A stretch of DNA of 24,526 nucleotides. Source: CAZLMW01 sp964560875. Lineage in GTDB: Bacteria; Myxococcota_A; UBA9042. Every line of letters starts with the position of its first letter. Positions within the stretch are counted from its first letter, which is position 1. The translations under genes and the position numbers were made by a program. The stretch is taken from assembly GCA_964560875.1 (NCBI GenBank), contig CAZLMW010000117.1, positions 1-24,526 of the forward strand, read 5' to 3'. Below, piece after piece: positions 23,105 to 24,526 of the stretch. The notes beneath the pieces were generated by a model that was given only the letters and a program-made list of their open reading frames with translations, did no database searches and was not told where the DNA came from.

Positions 23105-24427
23105 CTACGGGCACTTTCCGAGCACCTTGTCGAGCTGGAATCGGCGCTCGTGGATCCACGCTTTGATGTGCGTGATCTCGTTGAAGACCTCGGGCTTGGG
23201 GTCGTACATGCCGTGCGGGTCGTTGATCAGCTCGTTGGTGATGGGATAGGCGTACCTGGCGAAGAACGCCGACACCTTCTTGGGCAGCAGCAGGTCGCAG
23301 TGCAGCTTGCGGAGCTTCGCCTTGAGCTTGGGACCGAGCGTCTTGTGTTTCCAGGCGCGTGACCAGAACGGATCGACGTGGCTGCCGCAGAGCTTGTTGG
23401 GGTCGGGCCAGGGGGTCTCGAAGTCGACGATGTCGTTGAACGTGCTGTCGGCGCCGTGGCGGAAGACGTTGAGCAGGCCGTCGGTTTGGTTTTCGTACAG
23501 CTCGAAGTTGGCGCCGGTCGCCATGAACCCATCGACATCGGCGGCGGTCGCGTCGACGGCATAGACGATGAGCAACTGCTCCATGTTGACGACCTTGGAC
23601 AGCTTGGCTTCCAGCTGCGCGTCGGGCGCGTTCTTGATGGCGTCGGCGGCCGCGATGAGCTTGGCGAAGCTGCCGTTGAGGGGCTCGATCTCGTACTTCT
23701 TGGCGATGTCGGCGCACCCCTTGGACGGGCAGCGCAGGCCGTAGCATGACGACGCCGGGTCGAACGCCAGGCCGTCTTTGTTGCCGAATCGGTGCTTGAA
23801 GAAGCGCTTATCGATGTGCTCGAGCACCTGGTACAGCCCGTAGAACTCGCCGTTGACGAAGACGCGCGCAAAGGAGAATCGCGGGGCGTAGCCGCCGAGG
23901 CCGCGCGTCAACTCGTAGGTGAACGGTTCGCGCAGGAAGCTATGGTCGCCGCCCGACGCCTTCAAGCGGATGTTGCGCAGCTTGGCGGGGCCGTAGTTCT
24001 TGTCGTCGAACTTGTTGAACTTGACGCGGATATTGGGTTTTTTCCACCAGCCCGATTGGCTTCCGTCGCCGAAATTCTTGAAGCCGACCCCCTTGTATTG
24101 GACGCCGTCGATGCGCACGTCGCCCTTGTGGTAGATGCGCTGCAGATCGACGTTTTCGGCGTTCTTGAGGATCGTCGTCCAGATCGCCTTGCTGACGGAG
24201 ATTTCGACCTTGTGGGCGCCGAAGGGATCGAACGTTGTCTTGGCGTGGGGCAGCATCTCGGGGCCGCCGCCGCCGGCGTCGAAGGACAGGTCGATATCGG
24301 CCGCATGGATGTCCTTGGCTTCGGGGAGCGCGTCGTCGTCCGCCGGGTTTGAACAGGCGAACGCAACCATGGAAAGCAGGCCGGCGAGGAGTCGTCCGGA
24401 GCGTGGGGCAGCGACGGGCTCGTGCAT
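23105..24427 (-). CDS. CotH-family (kinase-like) lipoprotein
   Basis: An exported protein of the CotH kinase-like family (440 aa), whose members act as atypical protein kinases or surface proteins. The N-terminus is a signal peptide ending VAFAC, with Cys25 as probable lipid site, then an acidic linker. The CotH core shows IRVKFNKFDDKNYG (133-146), ASGGDHSFLREPFTYELTR (157-175) and ARVFVNGEFYGLYQVLEHID (187-206), all typical of the family. Cys pairs near 228-240 (SSCYGLRCPSKGC) are lineage-specific. The C-terminal region (about 330-440) is helical and Lys-rich. The start is ATG 24427, without an obvious Shine-Dalgarno. The 107-bp gap to the M23 gene downstream has no clear terminator, so co-transcription is possible. 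Confidence 0.88.
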   Translation of the reverse strand: MHEPVAAPRSGRLLAGLLSMVAFACSNPADDDALPEAKDIHAADIDLSFDAGGGGPEMLPHAKTTFDPFGAHKVEISVSKAIWTTILKNAENVDLQRIYHKGDVRIDGVQYKGVGFKNFGDGSQSGWWKKPNIRVKFNKFDDKNYGPAKLRNIRLKASGGDHSFLREPFTYELTRGLGGYAPRFSFARVFVNGEFYGLYQVLEHIDKRFFKHRFGNKDGLAFDPASSCYGLRCPSKGCADIAKKYEIEPLNGSFAKLIAAADAIKNAPDAQLEAKLSKVVNMEQLLIVYAVDATAADVDGFMATGANFELYENQTDGLLNVFRHGADSTFNDIVDFETPWPDPNKLCGSHVDPFWSRAWKHKTLGPKLKAKLRKLHCDLLLPKKVSAFFARYAYPITNELINDPHGMYDPKPEVFNEITHIKAWIHERRFQLDKVLGKCP

Positions 24428-24526
24428 CGCGGCAAGCTAGCAGTTTGTGCGTACGGAGCGCCACGGGGGGAAATTGAAAACGCGTGAGGTTTTGCCCCGG
24501 CGGTGCGGCGATGCAACACTGCCTCG

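Noticed and set aside
22998..23747. Possible 250-residue N-terminal extension of the M23 peptidase
   Set aside because: The frame stays open but overlaps the CotH gene in another frame and encodes Arg/Gln/Ala-rich noise. ATG 22997 has a ribosome site.

Overview
The window is GC-rich bacterial DNA with long open frames on both strands and almost every gene on the minus strand. Three things point to a large-genome, predatory or social deltaproteobacterial-type organism (Myxococcota or Bradymonadota): a very Cys-rich lipoprotein built of CDDGNxCTxDxC repeats, a P-domain/fibrinogen-like surface protein, and a CotH-family lipoprotein. This placement is inferred from gene style. There is no rRNA or other marker to confirm it, and I saw no tRNA, CRISPR array or insertion sequence.

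Region 1 (5-10273) is respiratory. A complete actABCDEF operon for alternative complex III (quinol:electron-acceptor oxidoreductase) runs on the minus strand from actA (10042) to actF (2097). The actB-actF junctions are tight or overlapping, and a strong intrinsic terminator closes the operon at about 2031-2067. No actG and no terminal oxidase genes follow. Instead there is a separate soluble PAS-PAS hybrid histidine kinase (5-1969). The actA leader carries a hairpin followed by a T-tract that could be an attenuator or the terminator of the gene before it.

Region 2 (10274-15423) encodes two secreted proteins in tandem on the minus strand. The first is a 1062-residue lipoprotein with about 18 Cys-rich Asp repeats between MopE-like CNGxDDDCDG motifs. 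The second is a 634-residue exported protein with a P-domain and a fibrinogen-like C-terminal half.

Region 3 (15481-22997) is the least ordinary part. A WYL-type regulator (minus) is divergent from a double AAA+ ATPase (plus). The ATPase N-terminal layout resembles the ATPases of extracellular contractile injection systems (eCIS). The 262-bp gap between them holds two copies of the dyad CGACA-N5-TGTCG, a good operator candidate. Downstream of the regulator on the minus strand lie three perfect 17-bp tandem repeats that form a chain of ATGA-overlapping mini-ORFs. Next comes a 676-residue cytosolic-looking protein with a glycine-rich beta region and a C-terminal helical module like those I associate with eCIS/DUF4157 proteins, then an NTF2-like protein. 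Convergent with the ATPase is an M23 peptidase that has no signal peptide. I read this as a candidate regulated module around the ATPase. No tube, sheath or baseplate genes are visible, so any link to an injection system is a hypothesis.

Region 4 (23105-24427) is a CotH-family lipoprotein on the minus strand.
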